This document shows positions 7,329 through 14,502 of a DNA stretch of 31,306 nt, in pieces (position 1 is the first letter of the stretch; every line of letters begins with the position of its first letter). This DNA comes from JAYVYM01 sp046593925 (GTDB lineage: Bacteria; Actinomycetota; Actinomycetes; Mycobacteriales; SCTD01), in contig JBKJQN010000047.1 of NCBI GenBank assembly GCA_046593925.1, forward strand, positions 1 to 31,306, in the 5' to 3' direction. The notes below the pieces were generated by a model, which was given only the letters and a program-made list of their open reading frames with translations, ran no database searches and was not told the DNA's origin. The translations under genes were made by a program, and so were the position numbers.

Positions 7329-9980
7329 GTGTCCGAGCCGATGCCCTACCCGCGCCACTGGGAGGCCGACGCGGTCCTCACCGACGGCGGGACGGTGCAC
7401 GTCCGCCCGATCACCCCCGCCGACGCCGACCGGCTCCGGGAGTTCCACGCCAGGCTGTCGCCGGAGACCGTCTACAACCGGTTCTTCACCATGGTCCGCA
7501 CGCTGCCCGACCGCGACGTCGAGATGTTCACGCACGTCGACCACGACGAGCGGGCCGCCCTCGTCGCGCTGCTGCGGGACCAGATCGTGGGGGTCTGCCG
7601 CTACGCCCGCTACCCCGGCACCGCCGACGCCGAGGTGGCCGTCGTGGTGGAGGACGCCCACCAGGGCCGCGGCCTCGGCGCGCTGCTGCTCGAGCACATG
7701 GAGGCGGCGGCGCGCGAGCGCGGCGTGCAGCGCTTCATCGCCGACGTACTGCCGCAGAACCGCCGGATGTTGGGGGTCTTCCGCAGCGCCGGCTTCGAGA
7801 TCAGCCGGGAGATGGCCGACGGCTACGTGGAGCTGACGTTCCCGATCCTGGAAACCGTGGCGTCGCTGGAGGTGGTGCGGGCCCGTGAGCACCGCGCCGA
7901 GGCTCGCAGCGTCGCGCGGCTGCTCGCCCCCACGTCGGTGGCGGTCGTCGGGGCCTCGCGCGAGCCGGGCACCGCCGGCCACGAGCTGTTCCGGTCGCTG
8001 CTGGCACACGGCTTCGACGGTCCGGTCTACCCGGTCAACCCCCACGCGCGGCACGTGCTGTCGGTACGGACCTGGGCGGACGTCCGGCAGATCCCGGACG
8101 AGGTCGACCTGGCTGTCATCGCGCTGCCGGCGGCGCAGGTCCTGGACGCCGTACGGGCCTGCTCGGACAAGCGGGTGAGCGGGCTGGTCGTGCTGTCCGG
8201 CGGATTCGCCGACGCCGGGGACGAGGGTCGGGCGCGGCTCGCCGAGGTCGTGCAGGTCGCCCGGGACGGCGGGATGCGCCTGATCGGCCCGAACGCAGTG
8301 GGCGTCGTCAACACCGATCCGGGCGTACGGCTGCACGCGACCTTTGCCGCGGGGGCGCCCCCGCACGGCCGGGTCGGCGTGTTCAGCCAGTCCGGCGCGC
8401 TGGCCGGCACCTTCCTGGTGGAGGCGGCCCGCCGCAATCTCGGGCTGTCGACATTCGTGTCGATCGGCGACCGCGCGGACGTCTCCGGCAACGACCTGCT
8501 GCAGTACTGGCAGGCCGACGACGGCACCGACGTCGTGGTGATGCACCTGCAGGGCTTCGGCAACCCGCGCAAATTCGCCCGGATCGCGCGGGTCGTCGGC
8601 CGCAGCAAGCCGGTCGTGGCGCTCAAGAGCGGTCGCGGTACGGGTGACGTGGCCGTCGACGCCCTGTTCGCCTCGGCGGGGGTTGTCCGTGTCGACACCC
8701 TGGCGCAGCTGTACGAGACCGCGCAGCTGCTGACCCTGCAGCCGCTCCCGCAGGGGCGTCGGGTCGGGATCGTGGGCACCTCCAGCGCGCTGGCCGCGCT
8801 CGCCGCCGACGCCTGCCGCGCCGCGGGGTTGCAGGTGCCCGCGCTGCCGGACGACGTCCAGCTGGCGCTACGGGCGCTCGCCGGCACGACGGAGACCGCC
8901 AACCCGGTCGACCTCGGTCCGCTCGCCGCGCCCGACCAGCTGCGCGCCGCGCTGCGCCTGGTGGCCGGCAGCGGGCAGGTCGACGCCGTGTTGGCCCTGG
9001 TCACGCCGCACCCCGACGCCGCGGGCCTGGCCGCGGTGCTGCTCGAGGCGTCCGTCGAGGGCTCGCTCCCGGTGTTGGCGTCCTACCTGGGGCTCGACGG
9101 CGTCCCCGCCGAGCTGGCCGTCGGGGGAGGGCAGGACCTGCGCAGCGTCCCGTCGTACGCCTCTCCGGAGGCTGCGGCGCTGGCCCTGTCGCGAGCCGTG
9201 TCGTACGCCGCCTGGCGGGCCCGGCCGCCCGGTGCGATGCCGGACCTGGACGACGTACGCGCCGACGAGGCCCGCGCGGCCGCCGCAGTCCACCCGCACG
9301 ACGGCGCCTGGCTACCGTCGGCTGCGGCCGCCGAACTGCTCGCCGCGGTGAGCGTGACCGTATGGCCGACGGCGTACCCGTCGACCCTGGAACAGGCCCA
9401 CGTCGCTGCGCAGGCGTACGGCTGGCCGGTCGTGCTGAAAAGCGCCGACCCGCGGTGGCGCAACCGGGCTGATGTCGGCGCGGTGCAGCTGGGCCTTTCC
9501 GGGCCGCGGGCGCTCGAGGCGGCCTGGCTGGCCGTGCAGTCGCTGGTGGGGGGCGGCGACGTGCTGGTGCAGCCGATGGCGCTGCCCGGCGTCTCGACCG
9601 TCGTACGCCTGCTCACCGACCTGGCCGTGGGGCCGCTGGTCTCGCTGCGGCTCGGTGGGGTCGCCGCCGACCTGCTCGCCGACCCGCTCACCCGCACCCT
9701 GCCGTTGACCGACCTCGATGCTGCTGACCTGGTCACGGGTATCCGCGGGGCTGCGCTGCTGACCGGCACCGACACGGCGGCGCTGCAGGACGTGCTGCTG
9801 CGCGTCGCCCGGCTGGCGGAGGAGGTCCCGGACGTCGCCGAGGTGGTCCTCGACCCCGTCCTGGTCGGCGAGCACGGCGTCGTCGTCCTGCACGGCGGCG
9901 TCCGGCTGCTGCCCGCCGGGGTGGACCCCGAGCGCGGTCCGCGCCGGCTGCCGGCCCGCGGTGCCGCGTACCTGCGCTGA
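7329..9980 (+). CDS. GNAT acetyltransferase fused to NDP-forming acyl-CoA synthetase-like domain (PatA-type)
   Basis: An 883-residue multidomain protein. Residues 20-175 are a GNAT domain with acetyl-CoA motif HQGRGLGALL at 111-120 and the acidic strand DAEVAVVVED before it. Residues 195-320 are a CoA-binding Rossmann domain (SVAVVGASREPGTAGHEL). A succinyl-CoA-ligase-like flavodoxin domain follows (GRVGVFSQSGALAG), and about 680-883 is an ATP-grasp domain. This order, GNAT first, matches Streptomyces PatA rather than Salmonella Pat. Such proteins acetylate lysines, notably of acetyl-CoA synthetase. The region that in active ADP-forming synthetases carries the phosphorylated His (…SHTG…) appears deleted near residues 433-442 (KSGRGTGDVA), so the synthetase half is probably sensory. 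The GTG start has an SD of GGGGGAGG 8 nt upstream. Confidence 0.88.
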   Translation: MSEPMPYPRHWEADAVLTDGGTVHVRPITPADADRLREFHARLSPETVYNRFFTMVRTLPDRDVEMFTHVDHDERAALVALLRDQIVGVCRYARYPGTADAEVAVVVEDAHQGRGLGALLLEHMEAAARERGVQRFIADVLPQNRRMLGVFRSAGFEISREMADGYVELTFPILETVASLEVVRAREHRAEARSVARLLAPTSVAVVGASREPGTAGHELFRSLLAHGFDGPVYPVNPHARHVLSVRTWADVRQIPDEVDLAVIALPAAQVLDAVRACSDKRVSGLVVLSGGFADAGDEGRARLAEVVQVARDGGMRLIGPNAVGVVNTDPGVRLHATFAAGAPPHGRVGVFSQSGALAGTFLVEAARRNLGLSTFVSIGDRADVSGNDLLQYWQADDGTDVVVMHLQGFGNPRKFARIARVVGRSKPVVALKSGRGTGDVAVDALFASAGVVRVDTLAQLYETAQLLTLQPLPQGRRVGIVGTSSALAALAADACRAAGLQVPALPDDVQLALRALAGTTETANPVDLGPLAAPDQLRAALRLVAGSGQVDAVLALVTPHPDAAGLAAVLLEASVEGSLPVLASYLGLDGVPAELAVGGGQDLRSVPSYASPEAAALALSRAVSYAAWRARPPGAMPDLDDVRADEARAAAAVHPHDGAWLPSAAAAELLAAVSVTVWPTAYPSTLEQAHVAAQAYGWPVVLKSADPRWRNRADVGAVQLGLSGPRALEAAWLAVQSLVGGGDVLVQPMALPGVSTVVRLLTDLAVGPLVSLRLGGVAADLLADPLTRTLPLTDLDAADLVTGIRGAALLTGTDTAALQDVLLRVARLAEEVPDVAEVVLDPVLVGEHGVVVLHGGVRLLPAGVDPERGPRRLPARGAAYLR

Positions 9981-10066
9981 GGCTGTCCGCCCGGTGGGGC
10001 CCGACGGCCGTGCGACCCGCCCCGGCCGGCTGTCACCAGCCTCATCCCGACAACCGGCTTCCGCAG

Positions 10067-10327
10067 CTACCTGGCTGGCATGGACCAGGCGACACCGTGC
10101 CGCACCCAACCGTTCAGCTGGTCGTCGGTCGCTAGAACGTCGAGACGTGCGTGCCAGCCGTCCATCTCGCGTCCGCGCATGACGAACCGGCTCGCCCGCG
10201 GATCGGTGATCAGGCTGTCGGTCTGAGCCGGGTCGACGCGCAAGACCAGGCCCCGGCAGGCACACGACATCGGCTTCGACCCGGCCGACTGCGTCTCGCC
10301 CCCGATGGCGGTGCGAACAGGTAGCAT
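10067..10327 (-). CDS. TfoX N-terminal-domain-like protein, probably 5'-truncated
   Basis: An 86-codon frame whose last about 60 residues resemble the TfoX_N family: LVLRVDPAQTDSLI, then FVMRGREMDGW, then TDDQLNGWVRHGVAW. The family normally begins with about 40 more residues containing a MFGG-type motif. Here the first 25 residues (TAIGGETQSAGSKPMSCACR) do not match it convincingly. The putative ATG lies inside the vapB operator, at the exact edge of the toxin-antitoxin module, so the 5' part may have been lost when vapBC arrived. It may be a pseudogene. The missing N-terminus is not visible on the far side of vapC. Confidence 0.45.
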   Translation of the reverse strand: MLPVRTAIGGETQSAGSKPMSCACRGLVLRVDPAQTDSLITDPRASRFVMRGREMDGWHARLDVLATDDQLNGWVRHGVAWSMPAR

Positions 10328-10342
10328 GCAAAGTGCTACCTT
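10319..10342 (+). promoter_or_regulatory. vapB operator palindrome overlapping a leaderless-type -10
   Basis: Inverted repeat AGGTAGCA-N7-TGCTACCT at 10319-10341 with perfect 8-bp arms. The right arm runs into TACCTT at 10337-10342, a TANNNT -10 hexamer that ends 5 nt before the vapB ATG, as expected for a leaderless mRNA. VapB-type antitoxins usually autorepress by binding palindromes placed like this; the binding itself is inferred. Confidence 0.6.
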
Positions 10343-10347
10343 TTGCC

Positions 10348-10632
10348 ATGGAGCGCATCGGTGTCCGGGAACTCCGTCAGAATGCCTCGCGGTATCTCGC
10401 GCTGGTCAAGGCGGGCGGGACCGTCGAAGTGACTGAGCGGGGAGTACTGATCGCCCTGCTGGCGCCGCCGGGGGGTCATCGGAGCGCAAGGGACCGACTC
10501 GTCGCAGCCGGCAGGCTCATTCCTGCCGCCAGCCCGAGCGGGCGGCTCCGGGCAGCGCGCCCCCTGGTGATCGCGGCCGGCGAGCCGACCAACCGCGAGC
10601 TGCTTGATGCCGAGCGCGGGGAACGGCTCTGA
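10348..10632 (+). CDS. vapB: Type II antitoxin, Phd/YefM-like VapB
   Basis: A 94-residue protein with the start typical of Phd/YefM antitoxins (MERIGVRELRQNASRYLALV), followed by VEVTERGVLIALLAPP. The N-terminal half forms the DNA-binding dimer. The C-terminal part, rich in Arg, Pro and Ala and ending in AERGERL, is expected to be the flexible toxin-neutralising tail. I use the ATG at 10348; a GTG at 10333 in the same frame lies inside the operator and is unlikely. The gene is overlapped by the toxin gene downstream and preceded by a palindrome suited to autorepression. Expected role: neutralise the VapC RNase encoded next and repress the operon with it. Confidence 0.88.
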   Translation: MERIGVRELRQNASRYLALVKAGGTVEVTERGVLIALLAPPGGHRSARDRLVAAGRLIPAASPSGRLRAARPLVIAAGEPTNRELLDAERGERL

Positions 10633-11036
10633 TCTACCTGGATTCTTCGGCGCTGATGAAGCTGGTCCGACGCGAAGATGAGAGCTCAGCGCTGTCGGCG
10701 TGGCTGGACCTGCACTCTGATCAACCAGTCGTCACCAGCGAGCTGGGGCGGGTCGAGGTCTTGCGGGCCGTACGCAGCGTCGGGGGCCGCGTCGTGGCGC
10801 GGGCTCGCGCCGTGGTCGGCGACCTCGACCTGGTTCGCCTGGACTCTGCGGTTCAGGACGTCGCCTGCGACGTCGGCCATCCGCTGCTGCGTACCCTCGA
10901 CGCCCTACACCTGGCGTCAGCGCTACTGCTCGGCGAAGAGTTGACCGCGTTCATCGCCTATGACCGCCGGCTCGCTGACGCGGCCAAGGACCTCGGCCTG
11001 GTCACCGCCGCCCCCGGCCAGCGTCCACCGCACTGA
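10629..11036 (+). CDS. vapC: PIN-domain ribonuclease toxin VapC (non-standard CTG start inferred)
   Basis: PIN-domain endoribonuclease toxin. Reading from a CTG at 10629, which overlaps the vapB stop as CTGA, gives 135 residues starting (M)IYLDSSAL. The four acidic metal ligands are then all present: Asp5 (YLDSSAL), Glu43 (RVEVLRA), Asp91 (TLDALHLASAL) and Asp112 (AYDRRLADAA). The first ATG, at 10656, would delete Asp5 and the first strand. Upstream of 10629 the same frame has no ATG, GTG or TTG before a TGA at 10605-10607. GGGGA lies 6 nt before the CTG, a good ribosome site. Family members usually start at GTG in a GTGA overlap, so this may be a GTG-to-CTG change that lowers toxin synthesis, or a sequencing error. 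Confidence 0.85.
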   Translation: MIYLDSSALMKLVRREDESSALSAWLDLHSDQPVVTSELGRVEVLRAVRSVGGRVVARARAVVGDLDLVRLDSAVQDVACDVGHPLLRTLDALHLASALLLGEELTAFIAYDRRLADAAKDLGLVTAAPGQRPPH

Positions 11037-11201
11037 GGGTGACCGTCCAGGCGCTGGGCGGACCGCTCCGGTCGCCCTTGATACCGGAGCTGCCGCGACC
11101 GATGACCAACGGGGACATCGTGAAGCGGCCTACCGGGGGCCTGCCAGACAGCGTTCGACATCGCTCGGAAGGGCTCGTCGTCGTCGGGCCGCAGCTGCCT
11201 C

Positions 11202-11207
11202 TACGCT
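11202..11207 (+). promoter_or_regulatory. -10 hexamer of a leaderless promoter for the DUF3046 gene
   Basis: TACGCT ends 6 nt before the GTG at 11214, placing the expected transcription start on the start codon. No SD precedes the GTG. The same TACGCT-N6-GTG arrangement recurs before miaB. Confidence 0.5.
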
Positions 11208-11213
11208 GGCGCC

Positions 11214-11408
11214 GTGCGGCTGACGGAGTTCTGGCGGCGGATGGACGAGAAGTTCGGCGCCGGGTACGCGCAGTCCTACGCCGCCGACCAGGTCCTCGCC
11301 GAGCTCGGCGGAAAGACCGTCCAGCGGGCGCTCGCCGACGGTGATGATGTCAAGGGTGTCTGGCGCGCCGTCTGCGATGCCATCGCCGCCCCGGCCTCAG
11401 ACCGCTGA
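11214..11408 (+). CDS. DUF3046 family small protein upstream of recA
   Basis: A 64-residue protein with the family pattern: MRLTEFWRRMDEKFGAGYAQ at the start, the central VLAELGGKTVQRALADG, and KGVWRAVCDAI near the end. It is conserved directly upstream of recA across Actinobacteria (the Rv2738c position in M. tuberculosis). Its function is unknown. It is small and soluble, mostly helical by sequence, with no signal peptide. The GTG start fits a leaderless transcript. It ends 35 bp before the recA LexA box, so read-through could supply basal recA transcription. Confidence 0.85.
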   Translation: MRLTEFWRRMDEKFGAGYAQSYAADQVLAELGGKTVQRALADGDDVKGVWRAVCDAIAAPASDR

Positions 11409-11436
11409 TCTCGCGACGATCCGTTCGGCGTGTTGG

Positions 11437-11465
11437 CTGACTCGAACTCCTGTTCGGGATAACGT
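11437..11465 (+). promoter_or_regulatory. recA SOS promoter with perfect LexA box
   Basis: Perfect actinobacterial SOS box CGAAC-TCCT-GTTCG at 11443-11456. It lies wholly within the 17-nt spacer of a plausible promoter: -35 CTGACT at 11437-11442 and -10 TAACGT at 11460-11465. LexA bound here would block RNA polymerase directly. The expected start is near 11472, about 105 nt before the recA GTG. Confidence 0.85.
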
Positions 11466-11509
11466 CCCGTGCTGTTCGGGTGTCCACAGCGCACCGCCGG
11501 CCGGTCGTC

Positions 11510-11532
11510 CTGTCGGAGGTAGCTCCTAGCGT
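11510..11532 (+). promoter_or_regulatory. Candidate PafBC-dependent (RecA-NDp type) recA promoter
   Basis: CTGTCGGAG, 8 nt, then TAGCGT. The mycobacterial LexA-independent DNA-damage promoter recognised by PafBC has the form tTGTCRGtg-N8-TAgggT; both parts and the exact 8-nt spacing match here. It lies 43 bp upstream of the recA start and 54 bp after the LexA box, giving recA two stacked damage-inducible promoters as in mycobacteria. Confidence 0.65.
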
Positions 11533-11575
11533 CACCGCCGATCGGACAGCTGACCCACACACAACGGAGGATCAC

Positions 11576-12619
11576 GTGGCAGGACCGGACCGCGCGAAGG
11601 CCTTGGAGATGGCCCTCGCCCAGATCGACAAGAACTTCGGCAAGGGCTCGGTCATGCGGCTCGGTGACGAGGTTCGGGCGCCCATCGCGGTGATCCCGAC
11701 CGGCTCGATCGCCCTGGACATCGCACTGGGCATCGGCGGACTGCCGCGCGGGCGGGTCGTGGAGATCTACGGGCCGGAGTCCTCCGGCAAGACGACGGTG
11801 GCCCTGCACGCGGTCGCCAACGCCCAGGCCGCCGGCGGCATCGCCGCGTTCATCGACGCCGAGCATGCCCTGGACCCCGACTACGCCAAGAAGCTCGGCG
11901 TCGATACCGACGCGTTGCTGGTCTCCCAGCCCGACACGGGGGAGCAGGCACTCGAGATCGCCGACATGCTGGTGCGCTCCGGCGCCCTGGACATCCTGGT
12001 CATCGACTCGGTGGCCGCGCTGGTGCCGCGCGCCGAGATCGAGGGCGAGATGGGCGACAGCCACGTCGGTCTGCAAGCCAGGTTGATGAGCCAGGCACTG
12101 CGCAAGATGACGGGGGCGCTGGCCAACACCAACACGACGGCAATCTTCATCAACCAGCTGCGTGAGAAGATCGGGGTCATGTTCGGCTCGCCCGAGACCA
12201 CCACCGGCGGCAAGGCGCTCAAGTTTTACGCCTCCGTGCGCATCGACGTACGCCGCATCGAAACCCTCAAGGACGGCACCGATGCGGTCGGCAACCGCAC
12301 CCGGGCCAAGATCGTCAAGAACAAGATGGCGCCGCCCTTCAAGCAGGCGGAGTTCGACATCATCTACGGCGTCGGCATCAGTCGCGAGGGCTCGCTGGTC
12401 GACATGGGCGTCGAGCACGAGATCGTCCGTAAGTCCGGCGCCTGGTACACCTACGAAGGCGACCAGCTCGGCCAGGGCAAGGAGAATGCGCGCGCCTTCC
12501 TGCGCGACAACCCCGACCTCGCGGATGAGATCGAGAAGCGCATCAAGGAGAAGCTCGGGGTCGGCGCACGCGTAGACGCCGAGGCCGACCTCGTGGCGCC
12601 CGTCCCGATCGACCGCTAG
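11576..12619 (+). CDS. recA: Recombinase RecA
   Basis: A 347-residue RecA. It forms the ATP-dependent nucleoprotein filament on single-stranded DNA, drives strand exchange and triggers LexA self-cleavage. Visible features: N-terminal helix ALEMALAQIDKNFGKGSVMR; Walker A GPESSGKT at residues 66-73; Walker B LDILVIDSVAAL; loop 1 EGEMGDSHVG; the INQLREKIGVMFGSPETTTGG segment containing loop 2; and a short acidic C-terminal region after KEKLGV. There is no intein. The GTG at 11576 is chosen because GGAGG stands 6 nt upstream; an open frame continuing up to 11480 would run through the promoter region. recX follows after 3 bp. Confidence 0.98.
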   Translation: MAGPDRAKALEMALAQIDKNFGKGSVMRLGDEVRAPIAVIPTGSIALDIALGIGGLPRGRVVEIYGPESSGKTTVALHAVANAQAAGGIAAFIDAEHALDPDYAKKLGVDTDALLVSQPDTGEQALEIADMLVRSGALDILVIDSVAALVPRAEIEGEMGDSHVGLQARLMSQALRKMTGALANTNTTAIFINQLREKIGVMFGSPETTTGGKALKFYASVRIDVRRIETLKDGTDAVGNRTRAKIVKNKMAPPFKQAEFDIIYGVGISREGSLVDMGVEHEIVRKSGAWYTYEGDQLGQGKENARAFLRDNPDLADEIEKRIKEKLGVGARVDAEADLVAPVPIDR

Positions 12620-12622
12620 CCG

Positions 12623-13243
12623 GTGGCCTTGCGCGCGGGTGGATCAAGCTTTGGACGCCGGGCTCGGCCATCTGCCGGCTGGGACGGCCCGCCGCAGGAC
12701 CGGTCGAGCGGACGAGCGGCCAAGCCGGAGGCCGACCCGGTCGACGTCGCCCGGCAGATTTGCCTGCACCAGCTCGAGCACGCACCGCGCACTCGCGCCG
12801 AGCTGGCCGCGGTGCTGGGCCGCCGGGGCGTGGGGGAGGAGGTCGCGGAGCAGGTCCTCGGCCGGCTCAGCGAAGTAGGGATGATCGACGACGAGCTGTT
12901 CGCGCAGAGGTGGGTGAGCAGCCGGCACGGCGGTCGCGGCCTGGCGGGCCGGGCCCTGTCGCACGAGCTGCGAGGCAAGGGCGTCGACGACGAGCTGGTC
13001 CGCGCGGCCGTCGGCGCGCTCGACCCCGAGCAGGAGCTGGCGACCGCGCGGGCGCTGGTCGACCGCCGGCTACCGGCGACGCGCGGGCTGGCCGCCGAGG
13101 TGCGGGTGCGCCGGCTGGCCGGGCTGCTGGCGCGCAAGGGCTACCCGGCCGGCTTGGCGTTCCGGGTAGTACGCGAAGCGCTCGCCGCCGAGGGCGTCGA
13201 CCCTGACCTCGTCCCCGACCCCGACGTCGGGACCGCCGGCTGA
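12623..13243 (+). CDS. recX: RecA regulatory protein RecX
   Basis: A 206-residue RecX, which caps or destabilises RecA filaments and limits recombinase and co-protease activity. The N-terminal about 40 residues are a low-complexity basic extension. After that come three-helix RecX repeats: QICLHQLEHAPRTRAELAAVL, then GMIDDELFAQRWVSSR (a conserved motif), LRGKGVDDELVRAAV, and a last repeat containing LARKGYPAGLAFRVVREAL. The GTG start lies 3 bp after the recA stop, so recX is probably co-transcribed and partly translationally coupled. The stop codon falls in a 15-bp tandem repeat. Confidence 0.93.
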   Translation: MALRAGGSSFGRRARPSAGWDGPPQDRSSGRAAKPEADPVDVARQICLHQLEHAPRTRAELAAVLGRRGVGEEVAEQVLGRLSEVGMIDDELFAQRWVSSRHGGRGLAGRALSHELRGKGVDDELVRAAVGALDPEQELATARALVDRRLPATRGLAAEVRVRRLAGLLARKGYPAGLAFRVVREALAAEGVDPDLVPDPDVGTAG

Positions 13244-13270
13244 GGCGCGACCGGCTGAGGCGCGACCGGC
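13236..13270. repeat. 15-bp tandem repeat at the recX stop
   Basis: The unit CCGGCTGAGGCGCGA occurs twice exactly, followed by a partial CCGGC. The recX TGA lies in the first copy. It probably arose by replication slippage; no function is evident. Confidence 0.7.
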
Positions 13271-13320
13271 GGCACGCGGGCGCGGTGACAGTGTGGGGCC
13301 CCCGAACAAGGAGCTCCCGC

Positions 13321-14433
13321 GTGACCGTGCCGACCCCGCCCCGCCTGCGCCTCGGTGGCCGCCCGCTGTCGGTCGTCGGCCGCGCCCGCATCTACGTCTG
13401 CGGGGTGACGCCGTACGACGTCACGCACCTCGGGCACGCGGCTACCTACGTCTGGGTCGATGTCGTCGACCGGCTGCTGCGCCGGCTCGGGGTCGCGGTG
13501 GAGGTGTGCCGCAACGTCACCGATGTCGACGACGTGTTGTTCGCGGCGGCCGATCGCGTGGGGACGCAGTACGAGCGCTTCGCGACTGTCCAGCAGTTCC
13601 ACTTCGAGGAGGACATGGACGCGCTCGGGGTGCGGCGGCCGACCCACGAACCGCGCGCCCACACCTTCGTCCCGCAGGTCGTGGAGCTCGCTACGGCGCT
13701 CCTCGACGTGGGTGCGGCCTATCAGGCTGCCGGCAGCGTCTACGTGCAGGGTGCTGCTGTCGCCGAGCGCGCCGGGCTGACCCGCGAGGCCGCCCTCGAG
13801 GCGCTCGGTCAGGCCGGCGGCCGGGTCGACGACCCCTCCAAGCGTGACCCGCTCGACCAGGCGGTCTGGCAGCGCAGCGAGTCTGGCGAGCCCGCCTGGC
13901 CGAGCCCGTGGGGCCCGGGGCGCCCCGGCTGGCACGCCGAGTGCACCGCGATGGCGCTGTCGACCTACGGCCCGTCGCTGGACCTGCATGCCGGTGGCGA
14001 GGACCTGCGCTTCCCCCACCACGCGTACGAGGCGGCTCAGGCCGAGGCCGCGACCGGCGTCGTGCCGTTCGCGCGGTCCTGGCTGCACGTCGGACTGGTG
14101 GGCCTGGACGGCGAGAAGATGGCCAAGTCGCGCGGCAACCTGGTGTTCGTGCGGGACCTGCTGAGCCAGGTGCCTGCTGCGGTCGTGCGGGTGCTGTTGA
14201 TCGACCGGCCGTACGGCGACCCGTGGGACTACCGGCCGGCGATGCTCGAAGCGGCCGGCCGCCGGCTCGACGGCCTGTACGCGGCGGCGGGCCGGCCGCA
14301 CAGCGATGCTCTCGCGAGCGCCGCAGTCCTCGGCGCGATGTCCGACGACCTCGACGTCAGCGGCGCGCTGGACCTGGCTGTGCAGGAGGGTGGCCAGTGC
14401 GCCCGTGACCTGCTGACGGTGCTTGCGCTGTAG
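13321..14433 (+). CDS. MshC/cysteinyl-tRNA-synthetase-like ligase
   Basis: A 370-residue class I synthetase-fold enzyme. HIGH-like signature: YVCGVTPYDVTHLGHAATY. KMSKS-like: EKMAKSRGN. The zinc and cysteine pocket looks intact: the Cys of YVCG, the Cys of GRPGWHAEC, and His plus Glu of FPHHAYEAAQ. CGVTPYD rather than CGPTVYD, NVTDVDDVLF, and LDQAVWQ...GEPAWPSPWGPG resemble MshC (cysteine to GlcN-Ins ligase of mycothiol synthesis) more than CysRS. It is shorter than MshC (about 410) and lacks the CysRS anticodon-binding domain. Start: GTG at 13321 with GGAG 7 nt upstream; a GTG at 13285 is in frame but lacks an SD. It sits between recX and gluA, an unusual place. Function could be MshC itself or a divergent paralogue. 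Confidence 0.75.
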   Translation: MTVPTPPRLRLGGRPLSVVGRARIYVCGVTPYDVTHLGHAATYVWVDVVDRLLRRLGVAVEVCRNVTDVDDVLFAAADRVGTQYERFATVQQFHFEEDMDALGVRRPTHEPRAHTFVPQVVELATALLDVGAAYQAAGSVYVQGAAVAERAGLTREAALEALGQAGGRVDDPSKRDPLDQAVWQRSESGEPAWPSPWGPGRPGWHAECTAMALSTYGPSLDLHAGGEDLRFPHHAYEAAQAEAATGVVPFARSWLHVGLVGLDGEKMAKSRGNLVFVRDLLSQVPAAVVRVLLIDRPYGDPWDYRPAMLEAAGRRLDGLYAAAGRPHSDALASAAVLGAMSDDLDVSGALDLAVQEGGQCARDLLTVLAL

Positions 14434-14502
14434 TCGTCGCGCCCGGTAGATGGTTGTGTTGCAATGCAGGCTGGCAGCCACCACCGGGACCGGAGGCACG
14501 CG

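Noticed and set aside
2114..7888. A very long open frame on the plus strand opposite lhr
   Set aside because: It runs antisense through lhr and into the next genes with compositionally extreme protein (Arg/Gly/Pro repeats) and no domain. Long antisense frames are normal in DNA of this GC content.
13321..14433. Calling this gene a true cysteinyl-tRNA synthetase
   Set aside because: CGVTPYD instead of CGPTVYD, the WPSP motif, and the absence of the anticodon-binding C-terminus favour an MshC-like ligase.
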